From: CAVVYV01 sp963752585
GTDB lineage: Bacteria > Actinomycetota > Thermoleophilia > Solirubrobacterales > 70-9
Direction: 5' to 3'
Length of the DNA stretch: 64,000 nucleotides
NCBI GenBank assembly: GCA_963752585.1
Contig: CAVVYV010000004.1
Location: 434,001 to 498,000, forward strand
A model generated the notes under the pieces. That model was given only the letters and a program-made list of their open reading frames with translations, ran no database searches and had not been told where the DNA came from. The translations under genes and the position numbers were made by a program. Position 1 is the first letter of the stretch, and every line of letters begins with the position of its first letter. Below, in pieces: positions 46,695-55,535 of the stretch.

Positions 46695-47942
46695 TTGCGG
46701 ATCACGGAGGTCGCCGCACCCAAAGAGGAGGGTGGTCGCCCCGCCGGCCCCGATCTGAAGCAGTCGATCGCGGAGCGGCTCGATGAGGCGCGCCGGCACA
46801 CCCTGAAGCTGATCGAGCCGCTCTCCCACGAGCAGCTCAACCGGGTCTACTCGCCGATCCTCAGCCCGCTGATCTGGGACCTCGGCCACATCGCCAACTT
46901 CGAGGAGCTCTGGCTGGTCCGCGACATCGGCGGCCGCGAGCCGCTCCGGGGCGACCTCGGCGAGCTCTACGACGCGATCGAGCAGCCTCGGAAGATCCGC
47001 GGCGAGCTGCCAATCCTCCGCGCCGACGAGGTCCGCCCCTATATGGAGGGGGTGCGCGAGCGGACGCTCGAGGTCCTCGACGAGATCGAGCTCGATCCGG
47101 AGAATCGGCTCCTGGCCGACGGCTTCGTCTACGAGATGCTGCTCGCCCACGAGCACCAGCACAACGAGACGATGATGCAGCTGCTCCAGATGGTGGAGAG
47201 CTACGAGCCGGTCGAGGTCGACCCCGGCCCGGCGGCCGAGGCGGTCGCCGATGGACCCGAGATGGTCGAGGTGGAGGGCGGCGGCTATGAGATCGGCGCC
47301 GGGCCCGACGGCTTCGCCTACGACAACGAGCGCCCCCGCCACCGGGTCGAGGTGGCGCCGTTCGCGATCGACCGCACCCCGGTCACGAACGCCGCCTACC
47401 TCGAGTTCCTCGAGGAGACCGGCGCCGAGCCGCCGATGTACTGGGAGCGGGACGGCGACGGCGGCTGGGTCCGGACGGCGATGGGGAGGACCGAGCCGGT
47501 CGATCCCGGCCTCCCCGTGATCCACGTCTCCTGGGACGAGGCCGACGCCTTCGCCCGCTGGGCGGGCAAGCGCCTGCCGACCGAGATCGAGTGGGAGGTG
47601 GCGGCGGCGGGCGCCGATCGCGACCGCGCCAACCTCGACCAGCTCAGCTTCGGCTGCGCCCCTGCCGGCGCCTACGCCGACGCGGCGACCGACTGCGGCG
47701 CCGTCCAGATGCTCGGCGACGTCTGGGAGTGGACCAGCTCCGACTTCACCGCCTACCCCGGCTTCGAGCCCTTCCCCTACCCGGAGTACTCGGAGGTCTT
47801 CTTCGGCGACACCTACAAGGTCCTCCGGGGCGGCGCCTGGGCCGCTCGCCGCGACGTGATCCGGCCCAGCTTCCGAAACTGGGACAACGCCGAGCGCCGC
47901 CAGATCTTCGCCGGCGTTCGCTGTGCCTCAGACAACGGCTGA
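46695..47942 (+). CDS. egtB: Ergothioneine biosynthesis sulfoxide synthase EgtB
   Basis: An iron-dependent enzyme that joins hercynine to a cysteine donor by oxidative C-S bond formation. The 415-residue product has an N-terminal DinB-type domain: [20 protein letters not shown] (His) and [15 protein letters not shown], giving the metal motif HxxxHxE. The C-terminal FGE-sulfatase domain starts [11 protein letters not shown] and includes [27 protein letters not shown] in segments and [15 protein letters not shown]. The start appears to be TTG 46695, as no ATG/GTG precedes the domain. egtD follows directly. egtA, egtC and egtE are not here, so the cysteine donor may be free cysteine; this is inference. 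Confidence 0.9.
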   Translation: MRITEVAAPKEEGGRPAGPDLKQSIAERLDEARRHTLKLIEPLSHEQLNRVYSPILSPLIWDLGHIANFEELWLVRDIGGREPLRGDLGELYDAIEQPRKIRGELPILRADEVRPYMEGVRERTLEVLDEIELDPENRLLADGFVYEMLLAHEHQHNETMMQLLQMVESYEPVEVDPGPAAEAVADGPEMVEVEGGGYEIGAGPDGFAYDNERPRHRVEVAPFAIDRTPVTNAAYLEFLEETGAEPPMYWERDGDGGWVRTAMGRTEPVDPGLPVIHVSWDEADAFARWAGKRLPTEIEWEVAAAGADRDRANLDQLSFGCAPAGAYADAATDCGAVQMLGDVWEWTSSDFTAYPGFEPFPYPEYSEVFFGDTYKVLRGGAWAARRDVIRPSFRNWDNAERRQIFAGVRCASDNG

Positions 47943-48983
47943 TCCGGACGAAGAGCGACTTCGCAATCAACCCACGGGCCGTCGCGATCACTCCCGCCGA
48001 GACAACCACCGACCGGATCACGATCGAGGTCAACCTGCCGCCCGGCGGACCGCTGTCGGGGATGGCGGCCGACGTCCGCGCCGGACTCACCCGCCCCTTC
48101 AAGGAGCTCTCCCCCCGCTACTTCTACGACGAGCGCGGCTCCCAGCTGTTCGAGGAGATCACCCAGCTCGGCGAGTACTACCCGACCCGCTGTGAGCGGG
48201 AGATCCTCGAACGTCGCTCCCCCGAGATCTGCGAGGCGGCAAATCTCCCCGTAAGCCTGATCGAGCTCGGCTCCGGGTCGGCGACCAAGACCCAGGTCCT
48301 GCTCGACGCGATGCGCGATGCCGGCTGCCTGCAGTCCTTCTGCCCGGTCGACATCTCCGAGGAGATCACCCGGGACACCGCGGAGCGGATCGCCGCCGAG
48401 TACGAGGGGATCTCGGTCCGGGGCCAGGTCTGCGACTTCGAGCTCGACCTCGAGCGGATTCCGGTCGGCGGGCCGCGGATGATCGCCCTCCTCGGGGGGA
48501 CGATCGGCAACTTCGAGCCCCAGCAGCGCGCCGGCTTCCTCCGCCGGGTCGCCAACCTGCTCGATTCCGACGACCGCTTCCTGCTCGGGATCGACCTGGT
48601 CAAGGACCGCGAGGCCCTGGAGCGGGCCTACAACGATCCCGCCGGGGTCACCGCCGAGTTCAACCTGAACGTGCTCCGGGTCCTCAACCGGGAGCTCGGC
48701 GCGGACTTCGACCTCGACTCGTTCGAGCACGTCGCCCGCTGGGACGCCGAGAACCTCTGGGTGGACATCCGCCTGCGCTCGCTCAGCAACCAGGTCGTGG
48801 ACGTCGAAGGCGCTCGAGATGCTGGTCCCGTTCGCCGCCGGCGAGGAGATGCGGACCGAGATCTCGACCAAGTTCGCGCAGACGGGCCTCGAGGGGATCT
48901 ACGCCGAGGCCGGCCTCGAGCTCACCGACTGGTGGACCGACTCGGACGGGCTCTACGCGCTCACCCTGGCGCGAGCGCTCTGA
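47939..48983 (+). CDS. egtD: L-histidine N-alpha-methyltransferase EgtD, frameshifted near C-terminus
   Basis: Trimethylates histidine to hercynine with SAM, the first ergothioneine step. The methyltransferase_33 motifs are present: KELSPRYFYDERGSQLFEEI, YYPTRCEREIL, SLIELGSGSATKTQVLLDA, and MIALLGGTIGNFEPQQR. At about 48800-48812 the frame shifts by one base; corrected, it reads KALEMLVPFAAGEEMRTEI and FAQTGLEGIYAEAGLEL up to TGA 48983, about 347 residues. The start is not clear: CTG 47939 is in frame but no ATG/GTG precedes, and GTG 47923 lies in another frame. The end overlaps the convergent LLM gene by 23 bases. It works with EgtB. Confidence 0.88.
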
Positions 48984-49893
48984 TCAGCTCGTCGAAGCGG
49001 TCCGGGGTGGTGATCGGGGTGATCACCGGAAGGGTGATCCCGCCGGCGACGTAGGCGTCGAGCCGCTGCTTCATCTCCTCGGGTCGGCCGAAGATGAAGG
49101 TGTCCTCGATCAGCTCCCACGGTGCCGCCGCCGCCGCCTGCTGGCGGTCCTTCGCCTTCCAGGCGGCGACCATCTCGTCGATCTGGTCGCCATAGCCGAG
49201 CCAGCGGTAGAACGCCTCATAGACGGGCACCGTTATGTAGGAGGAGAACATGAACCGCGCCAGCGGCTCGACCTGCTCGCGCTCGCCCGGCAGGCAGAAG
49301 AAGCGGCAGAGGAGCTCGAAGCGATCGGGAGCCGCGGCGAGCTGCTCGGTCACCTTCGGCAGCGCCGCGAGCGGAAGGAAGTTGGTGAAGGCGCCGTCTC
49401 CCTTCTCCACCGCGAGCTTCAGCATCTTGCCGCGAAGCGCCGCGACGACGATCGGGATCTCCGACTCGGGTGCGCGCTCGAGCTTGAATCCGCCGTCGGC
49501 GCGCTCGCCGGCGAGCGCGGTCCGGAGAAAGTCGATCGTCTCCGAGATCTTGGTCAGCGGCCGCTCGAGGGGCATTCCGTTCCAGCCCTCGACGATCCGG
49601 TCGGAGGAGGCGCCGATCCCGAGGACGAACCGGCCGCCGGAGGCGTCGGCAATGGCCGCGGCCTCCTGCGCGAGCAGTGCGCGTCCGCGGGTGATCACCC
49701 CGACGATCCCGGTGCCGAGCCGGGGCTTCTCGGTCCAGGCGGCCGCGAGGGCGAGGGGGGTGAAGCCGTCCGGGCCGTTGGTCTCGCCCGACCAGAGGTC
49801 GGTGTATCCGGCGTCCTCGGCGACCTTCACGTGCCCGGCGTTGTCGGCGAGCGGGATCGCCGGAAGCGGCAGCGTCAGTCCCCAGCGTTGCAC
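48961..49893 (-). CDS. LLM-class F420-dependent oxidoreductase
   Basis: A 310-residue luciferase-like monooxygenase-fold enzyme. It begins MQRWGLTLPLPAIPLADNAG; VKVAEDAGYTDLWSGETNG, LGTGIVGVITRGRALLAQEA and GGRFVLGIGASSDRIVEGWNG are the F420-dependent LLM strands. It differs in sequence from the 40-kb paralogue and is in the F420 (TIGR03841-like) type group. Reaction and substrate unknown. It is convergent with egtD and overlaps it by 23 bases. ATG 49893 is divergent from a small membrane gene with about 59 bases between. Confidence 0.88.
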   Translation of the reverse strand: MQRWGLTLPLPAIPLADNAGHVKVAEDAGYTDLWSGETNGPDGFTPLALAAAWTEKPRLGTGIVGVITRGRALLAQEAAAIADASGGRFVLGIGASSDRIVEGWNGMPLERPLTKISETIDFLRTALAGERADGGFKLERAPESEIPIVVAALRGKMLKLAVEKGDGAFTNFLPLAALPKVTEQLAAAPDRFELLCRFFCLPGEREQVEPLARFMFSSYITVPVYEAFYRWLGYGDQIDEMVAAWKAKDRQQAAAAAPWELIEDTFIFGRPEEMKQRLDAYVAGGITLPVITPITTPDRFDELIRALAPG

Positions 49894-49952
49894 CGTCGCG
49901 CGACCCTACAGAACCCGTGCGTGCCCTCGCACAAAGGGGATAGAGTCGCGCC

Positions 49953-50435
49953 ATGGATACGGAGAAGCTGAGCCGCTCCGAGATCGTCGGGATGATCGCG
50001 GCTCTGATCCTCGTCGGGAGCTTGTTCCTCGAGTGGTTCTCGCTCGCGACCGAGAACGTCGAACGCGACGAAGAGGCCGACTGGGTATGCGGGGTGGGGA
50101 ACAACAGCTGCAGCGGCTTCGACACCTTCCCGATCCTCCGCTGGCTGCTGCTCGCGGCCGCCGCGGCCCCCTTCATCCTCGCCTGGATCGTGATCCGGGG
50201 GCACGCGCTCTCCTGGCCCCGCGGCGAGCTCACCGCGATCGTCGGGTTGACCGCGTTCGTCCTGATCGCCTACAGCGGGCTGGTCGACAAGCCGTCGGAG
50301 AACGACATCGGCGTCAGCCTCTCGTTCGGCTACTGGATCGCGCTCCTCGCCTGCCTCGGGATCTTCTTCTCCGGCGGCTTCCGGGCGGTGGAGAGCGGCG
50401 GGGGCGCCCGGCGAAAACCACCGGCAACGTTCTAG
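49953..50435 (+). CDS. Four-helix membrane protein, unknown function
   Basis: A 160-residue integral membrane protein with four hydrophobic segments: IVGMIAALILVGSLFLEWFSL, LRWLLLAAAAAPFILAWIVI, LTAIVGLTAFVLIAYSGLV and FGYWIALLACLGIFFSGG. The loop between the first two has two Cys residues (VCGVGNNSCSGFD), which probably form a disulfide on the outside. The C-terminus is basic and cytoplasmic. I do not recognise the family. ATG 49953 follows the divergent promoter region by about 59 bases. The next gene, glpX, starts 36 bases later. Confidence 0.75.
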   Translation: MDTEKLSRSEIVGMIAALILVGSLFLEWFSLATENVERDEEADWVCGVGNNSCSGFDTFPILRWLLLAAAAAPFILAWIVIRGHALSWPRGELTAIVGLTAFVLIAYSGLVDKPSENDIGVSLSFGYWIALLACLGIFFSGGFRAVESGGGARRKPPATF

Positions 50436-50471
50436 CCTCTGGGCCGTGGCAAAGGCCGCGGACCGAGACAC

Positions 50472-51482
50472 GTGATCTCGCAGGACGTCCGCTCCGGATC
50501 GCATCCGGACCGCAACCTGGCGCTCGAGCTGGTTCGGGTGACCGAGGCGGGGGCGCTCGCCGCGGGCCGCTGGGTCGGGCGGGGCGAGAAGGAGAGCGCC
50601 GATGGCGCCGCCGTCGACGCGATGCGGCTGATGCTCGACACGGTGCCGATGGACGGCGTCGTCGTCATCGGCGAGGGAGAGAAGGACGAGGCGCCGATGC
50701 TCTACAACGGCGAGGAGATCGGTGACGGCAGCCCGCCTGTGGTCGACATCGCCGTCGACCCCCTCGAGGGCACCACCCTGACCGCGCGGGGGATGCCCTC
50801 GGCCCTGTCAGTGATCGCCCTCTCCGAGCGGGGCACGATGTTCGACCCCGGGCCCTGCGTCTACATGGAGAAGATCGCCACCGGGCCCCGGGCCGCGGAC
50901 CTGATCACCCTCGACGAGCCACTCGAGGAGGTGGTCAAGAGGATCGCCGAGCGCAAGGGCGGCGATCCCGGCGACGTGACCGTGATCATGCTCGACCGCC
51001 CCCGGCACGAGCAGGCGGTCGCGGCGCTTCGCAAGGTCGGCGCCAGCATCCGCTTCATCTCCGACGGCGACGTCGCCGCCTCCCTGTTCGCGGTGATGCC
51101 CGACACCGGGATCGACCTTCTCTGGGGCGTCGGCGGCACACCCGAGGGGGTGCTGTCGGCGGCGGCGATCAAGTGCCTCGACGGGAGGATCCTGGGCCGG
51201 CTCTGGCCCCGGGACGACGACGAGCGCAAGGCAGCCGAGGAGGCCGGCTACGACCTCGGCCGGGTCCTCGACACGGAGGATCTCGTCGGCGGCGACGACG
51301 TCTTCTTCGCCGCCACCGGGGTCACCGACGGTGACCTGCTCGACGGGGTTCGCTACCTCGACGACGGCCACGCGACCACCGAGTCGCTGGTGATGCGCTC
51401 GCGCTCGGGCACCGTCCGCAAGGTCCAGGCCCGCCACGACCGCCCGAAGCTGCGGGAGGTGACGGGCGGCCTCTACGGCTAG
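50472..51482 (+). CDS. glpX: Class II fructose-1,6-bisphosphatase
   Basis: Hydrolyses fructose-1,6-bisphosphate in gluconeogenesis; the class II type is the usual one in Actinobacteria. The 336-residue product has [41 protein letters not shown] (metal ligands) and [21 protein letters not shown]. The start is GTG 50472, from [21 protein letters not shown]. The TAG shares CTAG with the convergent YihY stop. With pyk in the same window it gives two control points of central carbon flow. Confidence 0.94.
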   Translation: MISQDVRSGSHPDRNLALELVRVTEAGALAAGRWVGRGEKESADGAAVDAMRLMLDTVPMDGVVVIGEGEKDEAPMLYNGEEIGDGSPPVVDIAVDPLEGTTLTARGMPSALSVIALSERGTMFDPGPCVYMEKIATGPRAADLITLDEPLEEVVKRIAERKGGDPGDVTVIMLDRPRHEQAVAALRKVGASIRFISDGDVAASLFAVMPDTGIDLLWGVGGTPEGVLSAAAIKCLDGRILGRLWPRDDDERKAAEEAGYDLGRVLDTEDLVGGDDVFFAATGVTDGDLLDGVRYLDDGHATTESLVMRSRSGTVRKVQARHDRPKLREVTGGLYG

Positions 51483-52366
51483 CCGTCGGTCGGGAAGGTC
51501 CCCGTGTCGTCGCGCTCGTGGCGCAGCGAGTTGATCACGGCGCCGGCCAGCAGGCCGAGGCTGACCGCGTAGAACCAGAGCAAGGCGACGAGGATGAAGC
51601 CGATCGTCCCGCCCACCCGGTTCAGGTCGGAGATGCTGGTCAGATAGAAGGGGAAGACGTAGTTGGCGATACCGACCGCGGTGCTGAAGAAGAGCGCCCC
51701 GGGCCAGACGGAGCGCCACGGCATGTGCCCCTTCGGCACCGCCCAGTAGATCGCCGAGACGATCCCGAAGGTGATGAAGAAGCCGCCGACGACAACGATC
51801 GCGATCCGAACAGCTCCGAATTCATCGAGACCCCAGGGCAGATCCTCGGCACTCGACAGGGCGGCGCTCTCGACCGCCGGCACCGCGACGCTGGCGGCGA
51901 GCAGCAGGGTGAGCGCCGCGAGCATGACGAAGGCGAAGCGCTTCTGCTCGACCCAGCTGCGGCACTCGACGTGGTAGATCCGGCAGAAGGCGGTGTCCAT
52001 GGCGCCCCAGAAGGAGGCGCCGATCCAGAGGCCGCCGACGATCGCTGCGACCCCGATCGTTGTCGAACTGGAGCGGACCCGGTCGATCGCGTTCTCCAGC
52101 GCCTCCTGCTCGATGTTGGGGAAGAGGCGCTGGATGTCGGCGATCACGCTCTCCTCGATCTCGGGGCTGTCGACGATCTGACCGAAGATGAACAGCACCA
52201 GGAGGGCAAAGGGGAAGATCGCCAGCATCAGGTTGTAGGCGACCATCCCGGAGAGCCCGGTGATGTTCTCCTTGTAGGCCCGGTTCCAGAACGCCCTCAG
52301 CCACTCGAGGTGGGTGGGCGCGGCGGGCTGCCTACGGAAGAGCCCTAGGCGGCGCGTGGCGTTCAT
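51479..52366 (-). CDS. YihY/BrkB-family membrane protein
   Basis: A 295-residue integral membrane protein with six expected helices. The N-terminal [36 protein letters not shown] block and [23 protein letters not shown] are the YihY/UPF0761 family signatures. The family was once called RNase BN, but that activity belongs to another gene. It may export small molecules, but function is unknown. Start ATG 52366 ([10 protein letters not shown]). It is divergent from rpoD, with about 370 bases between. It is convergent with glpX and shares a CTAG stop. Confidence 0.88.
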   Translation of the reverse strand: MNATRRLGLFRRQPAAPTHLEWLRAFWNRAYKENITGLSGMVAYNLMLAIFPFALLVLFIFGQIVDSPEIEESVIADIQRLFPNIEQEALENAIDRVRSSSTTIGVAAIVGGLWIGASFWGAMDTAFCRIYHVECRSWVEQKRFAFVMLAALTLLLAASVAVPAVESAALSSAEDLPWGLDEFGAVRIAIVVVGGFFITFGIVSAIYWAVPKGHMPWRSVWPGALFFSTAVGIANYVFPFYLTSISDLNRVGGTIGFILVALLWFYAVSLGLLAGAVINSLRHERDDTGTFPTDG

Positions 52367-52480
52367 CCGCGCCGTGCGTAACGAACGTCCAGAGGGGTGT
52401 AAAGACGGGGGCTTGCGGAACTTTTGCCCAAGGTGCCTGTTTTCCCATGACGATGGGAAGTTACGGGGGGCAGGCGCCCG

Positions 52481-52509
52481 TTGACTTCAAAATTTATAGC
52501 GGCTACGAT
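52481..52509 (+). promoter_or_regulatory. Sigma-70-type promoter of the principal sigma factor gene
   Basis: The -35 box TTGACT (52481-52486) and -10 box TACGAT (52504-52509) are separated by exactly 17 bases. A short AT-rich spacer (aaaatttata) stands out in this GC-rich DNA. The start site should be near 52516. The stretch 52367-52480 upstream, divergent from the YihY gene, holds an imperfect dyad (CCCAT-gacg-ATGGG inside GGTGCCTG...CAGGCGCC). Confidence 0.8.
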
Positions 52510-52538
52510 GCGAACAGACGTTTGAGTGGATGACGAGA

Positions 52539-52601
52539 GGGGCGACCCGCCCCCGGTTGCACATCTAGATGCGGACTCGGGTTTGACCCGATCCGCGTTT
52601 T
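52539..52601 (+). promoter_or_regulatory. Structured rpoD leader with terminator-like hairpin
   Basis: The roughly 217-base leader before the sigma-factor ATG has two hairpins. The first is GGGGCG-ACC-CGCCCC (52539-52553). The second is an 11-bp stem with one bulged base (arms 52571-52582 and 52586-52596) followed by GTTTT, which looks like an intrinsic terminator. It could attenuate transcription. The remainder to 52733 has no further gene. Confidence 0.55.
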
Positions 52602-52733
52602 GTGGTCTTGAGGCGCTCACCGTAAAGGTTTCGTGCCCCGAGCCGAAAGTCATCGCGATCGCTCGTATTGGGTAAAGCGGAAGCAGAGCCAGGAAAACGA
52701 GCGGAGACCACGGAAAGAAGAGGAGCCGAGCGG

Positions 52734-53840
52734 ATGCTAGTTGCGGAGATACAGGAGCTTGAGGAAGTAAAGACGCTGATCACCAAGGGTCAGCAGCTTG
52801 GCGTGCTGACTTTCGGTGACGTCGCCTCCGCGGTGTCCGAGGTCGAGCTCGACGAGTCGGACGTCGAGGACCTCTACGGGCATCTCGAGAAGAACGGGAT
52901 CGAGCTGGTCGAGGACCTCGACCCGGCGCAGAAGCAGGCCGAGGCGGTCGCCGCCGAGGCCGGCAAGGGCCGCGGTCGCCGCGCCAAGAAGCAGGCGCTC
53001 GACCTGAAGCCCGACATGACCACCGATTCCCTCCAGCTCTTCCTCAAGGACATCGGCAAGGTCAGGCTGCTGACCGCCGCCGAGGAGGTCGAGCTCGCGA
53101 AGCGGATCGAGCGCGGCGACCTCGACGCGAAGCAGAAGATGGTCGAGTCCAACCTCCGCCTCGTCGTCTCGATCGCGAAGAACTACCGCAACCAGGGGCT
53201 GCCGTTCCTCGACCTGATCCAGGAGGGGACGCTCGGCCTCGTCCGCGCCGCCGAGAAGTTCGACTACCGCAAGGGCTTCAAGTTCTCGACCTACGCGACC
53301 TGGTGGATCCGCCAGGCGATCGCCCGCGCGCTCGCCGACAAGGCGCGCACGATCCGGATCCCGGTCCATGTGGTGGAGAAGCTGAACAAGATCGGGCGCG
53401 CCGAGCGGAAGCTGGTCACCGAGCTCGGGCGCGAGCCCACTCCTGAAGAGATTGCCGAGGTAACGGGGATTGAGCCTGAGGAGGTCGACTCGATCAAGCG
53501 CTCGGCCCAGGCCCCGGTCTCGCTCGAGAAGCCGGTCGGCGACGAGGAGGAGTCGGAGTTCGGCCAGTTCATCGCCGACGAGCGCGCCGAGTCCCCCTTC
53601 GAGCGGGCGGCTGAGCTGCTCACCAAGGAGGCGCTGAAGGAGGCCCTCGAGAACCTCTCCTACCGCGAGCGCCGCGTGCTCGAGCTTCGCTACGGGCTCG
53701 GCGGTGAGCACCCGCGGACGCTGGACGAGGTCGGCCGCACCTTCAACGTCACCCGCGAGCGGATCCGTCAGATCGAGAACCAGTCGCTGAAGAAGCTTCA
53801 GAGCCTCGCTGAGGCCCAGAAGCTCCGCGAAGTGGCATAA
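52734..53840 (+). CDS. rpoD: RNA polymerase principal sigma factor RpoD/SigA
   Basis: The primary (sigma-70) sigma factor that directs RNA polymerase to housekeeping promoters. 368 residues: region 1.1-like acidic N-terminus ([29 protein letters not shown]), region 1.2 ([16 protein letters not shown]), region 2 ([34 protein letters not shown]), region 3 ([21 protein letters not shown]), and region 4 ([21 protein letters not shown]). ATG 52734 has AGGAG about 8 bases before it. A frame extension to TTG 52668 adds 22 residues without clear similarity. Next to it lies the strongest promoter in the window. It is one of the best landmarks here. Confidence 0.95.
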   Translation: MLVAEIQELEEVKTLITKGQQLGVLTFGDVASAVSEVELDESDVEDLYGHLEKNGIELVEDLDPAQKQAEAVAAEAGKGRGRRAKKQALDLKPDMTTDSLQLFLKDIGKVRLLTAAEEVELAKRIERGDLDAKQKMVESNLRLVVSIAKNYRNQGLPFLDLIQEGTLGLVRAAEKFDYRKGFKFSTYATWWIRQAIARALADKARTIRIPVHVVEKLNKIGRAERKLVTELGREPTPEEIAEVTGIEPEEVDSIKRSAQAPVSLEKPVGDEEESEFGQFIADERAESPFERAAELLTKEALKEALENLSYRERRVLELRYGLGGEHPRTLDEVGRTFNVTRERIRQIENQSLKKLQSLAEAQKLREVA

Positions 53841-53880
53841 GACGGGTCGCGCCTCGCTTCGCTGCGGCGCGCCCTCGCAC
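53841..53880. repeat. Copy of the short intergenic hairpin repeat, after rpoD
   Basis: The segment starts GACGGGTCGCGCC and ends GGCGCGCCCTCGCAC with a GC-rich hairpin centre (ctcgcttcgctgc). Read on the other strand it matches the copies at 8028-8133 and 32939-32982 at both ends. It may also act as the rpoD terminator. A separate 8-bp dyad (CTCGTGAC 53895-53902, GTCACGAG 53921-53928) follows before the next gene. Confidence 0.6.
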
Positions 53881-53941
53881 CAAACTCGGGTTCTCTCGTG
53901 ACATAGGCTCCTCGCGAACGGTCACGAGGAGAGGAGAAGGC

Positions 53942-54247
53942 ATGCTGGTCTTTTTCAGTGCCCGGCGCCTGAAGGGCGGTCACTGGGATGACTTCCGCAA
54001 GGCGTGGGACCAGGGCGACGACGCGCTTGCGTCCCTCCCAGAAGGCGCGGTCATCTACCACGCGCGGAACATCAAGGACGAGAACGAGGTGATCTCGTTC
54101 GGGATCTTCGACGTCAACCGCGAGTCCGTGAACGAAATCCGCAGTTCCGGGGAGGACGAGCTGAAGCGCCAGGAGGCGATGGCGGAGCACGTCCACGACA
54201 TCCCGCTCGAAGGCGTCTACGAGGTGGTGGAGGAGATCAGGCCCTAG
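53942..54247 (+). CDS. Antibiotic biosynthesis monooxygenase-like (ABM-fold) small protein
   Basis: A 101-residue protein with a dimeric alpha-beta barrel layout: MLVFFSARRLKGGHWDDFRKAW, VIYHARNIKDENEVISFGIFD and a terminal LEGVYEVVEEIRP strand. The family includes monooxygenases and heme-degrading proteins, but no metal-binding set is apparent. The RBS is GAGGAGAGGAGAAGGC. Function unknown. It lies between rpoD and the first pilus gene and may be transcribed separately, as a dyad (53895-53928) precedes it. The TAG lies 65 bases upstream of the pilT start, in a gap that holds the sigma-28-like motif. Confidence 0.6.
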   Translation: MLVFFSARRLKGGHWDDFRKAWDQGDDALASLPEGAVIYHARNIKDENEVISFGIFDVNRESVNEIRSSGEDELKRQEAMAEHVHDIPLEGVYEVVEEIRP

Positions 54248-54275
54248 GGCTTGCTCCTCGTCCGGCAAGCCGGGC

Positions 54276-54302
54276 CTAAAGCCGACCGCGTTCCCGCCCG
54301 AT
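54276..54302 (+). promoter_or_regulatory. Putative sigma-28-type promoter of pilT (site 0)
   Basis: CTAAAG (54276-54281), then 17 bases, then CGATAG (54299-54304). This closely matches the FliA/WhiG consensus (TAAA, N15, GCCGATAA). The expected start site (about 54309-54312) is directly before the ATG at 54313, so the transcript could be leaderless. Three related sites follow in the pilus locus. Confidence 0.6.
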
Positions 54303-54312
54303 AGGGCAGGGG

Positions 54313-55461
54313 ATGGGCTTCAACATCGATGAGGCGCTCAAGCACATGGTCGAGCGGGAGGGCTCGGACCTTCACGTCAAGGTGGAATCGCCGCCGATCG
54401 CTCGCGTGCACGGCGATCTCTGGGCGCTGAAGGGCTCGGAGCAGCTCACTCCCGAGGACACAGAGAAGGCGCTGCGCGCGATCGCCGACGACGACCACCT
54501 CAAGGAGTTCGAGGAGAGTGGCGAGGTTGATTTCTCCTACGAGCTCAAGGGCGTCTCCCGGTTCCGCGTCAACGCCTTCCGCCAGCGCGGCGCCGTCTCG
54601 ATCGCCCTCCGCGCGATCCCCTTCCAGGTCCGGACGATCGACGACCTCGGCCTACCGGAAGTAGTTCGCAAGCTCGCCGACGAGCCGCGCGGGATCATCC
54701 TCCTCACCGGGACCACCGGCTCGGGCAAGTCGACGACCCTGGCGGCGATGATCGACCACATCAACTCCACCAAGGCTCGCCACGTGGTGACGATGGAGGA
54801 CCCGATCGAGTACCTGCACCGCGACAAGCTCTCGATCATCAACCAGCGCGAGGTCGGCTCCGACACCGAGAGCTTCGCCCGGGCGATGCGCCGAGTCCTG
54901 CGCCAGGACCCCGACGTGATCCTGATCGGGGAGATGCGGGACGAGGAGACCGTCCGGACCGCGCTCTCGGCCGCCGAGACAGGCCACCTGGTTCTCTCCA
55001 CCCTTCACACCTTGGACGCCACCGAGACGATCAACCGGATCATCGACTTCTTCCCCCCGCACCTCCAGCAGCAGGCGCGGGTGATGCTCGCCTCGACCCT
55101 GCGGGGGGCGGTGTCCCAGCGGCTGGTGCCGCGCTCCGACCAAGACGGCCGTGTCGCCGTCTCCGAGGTGATGGCGGTCACCGGCCGGATCCAGGACCTG
55201 ATCCTGAACCCGGAGGAGACGGGGAAGATCACCGAGGTGATCGCCGAGGGCGACTTCTACGGGATGCAGACCTTCGACCAGGCGCTGCTCGGCTACGTCA
55301 GCGAGGGAATGGTCTCCGAAGAGGTCGCGATGGAGACCGCCTCCAGCCCGCACGACTTCAAGCTGATGCTGGCCGCCCAGGGTCAGCGGGCGAGCGGGAT
55401 CGAGCAGGTGATGGAGGGCAACGGCAGCGCGGGCGAGGCGACCTCCGCCCCGAGCGCCTGA
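54313..55461 (+). CDS. pilT: Type IV pilus retraction ATPase PilT (first copy)
   Basis: A hexameric ATPase that powers pilus retraction and twitching motility. The 382-residue product has the N-terminal domain (LKHMVEREGSDLHVKVESPP), Walker A GTTGSGKST (133-141), the Asp box MEDPIEYLHR, Walker B VILIGEMRDEETV and the His box LSTLHTLDATETINR, then the AIRNLIR-like region as GRIQDLILNPEETGKI. The C-terminal tail (NGSAGEATSAPSA) is disordered. It is the first gene of the pilus locus and is followed by a thioredoxin-like gene. A second PilT gene lies 3.8 kb downstream. Confidence 0.94.
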   Translation: MGFNIDEALKHMVEREGSDLHVKVESPPIARVHGDLWALKGSEQLTPEDTEKALRAIADDDHLKEFEESGEVDFSYELKGVSRFRVNAFRQRGAVSIALRAIPFQVRTIDDLGLPEVVRKLADEPRGIILLTGTTGSGKSTTLAAMIDHINSTKARHVVTMEDPIEYLHRDKLSIINQREVGSDTESFARAMRRVLRQDPDVILIGEMRDEETVRTALSAAETGHLVLSTLHTLDATETINRIIDFFPPHLQQQARVMLASTLRGAVSQRLVPRSDQDGRVAVSEVMAVTGRIQDLILNPEETGKITEVIAEGDFYGMQTFDQALLGYVSEGMVSEEVAMETASSPHDFKLMLAAQGQRASGIEQVMEGNGSAGEATSAPSA

Positions 55462-55490
55462 CCCACTCTTGAGTAGAGCGCCTTTCCGCG

Positions 55491-55518
55491 CTCAAGCTTT
55501 CGCCCCAGGCTGTCGAAT
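55491..55518 (+). promoter_or_regulatory. Putative sigma-28-type promoter (site 1) with dyad
   Basis: CTCAAG (55491-55496), 17 bases, then CGAAT (55514-55518). It lies in the 74-base gap between pilT and the thioredoxin-like gene. CTTGAG (55468-55473) upstream forms an inverted pair with CTCAAG around a GAGCGC hairpin, which could alternatively be the end of the pilT transcript. Confidence 0.45.
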
Positions 55519-55535
55519 CAACGGGTGATCTAGCC

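Noticed and set aside
47923..48195. GTG 47923 frame ([13 protein letters not shown]) as the start of egtD
   Set aside because: It is in a different frame from the methyltransferase domain, which starts clearly with ITIEVNLPPGGPLSG in the other frame; an indel there is possible but not shown.
1624..48812. Programmed +1 frameshifting or true pseudogenes
   Set aside because: The ten contexts share no slippery sequence, and essential genes such as pyk are hit. Insertion error in the sequence is the simpler reading.
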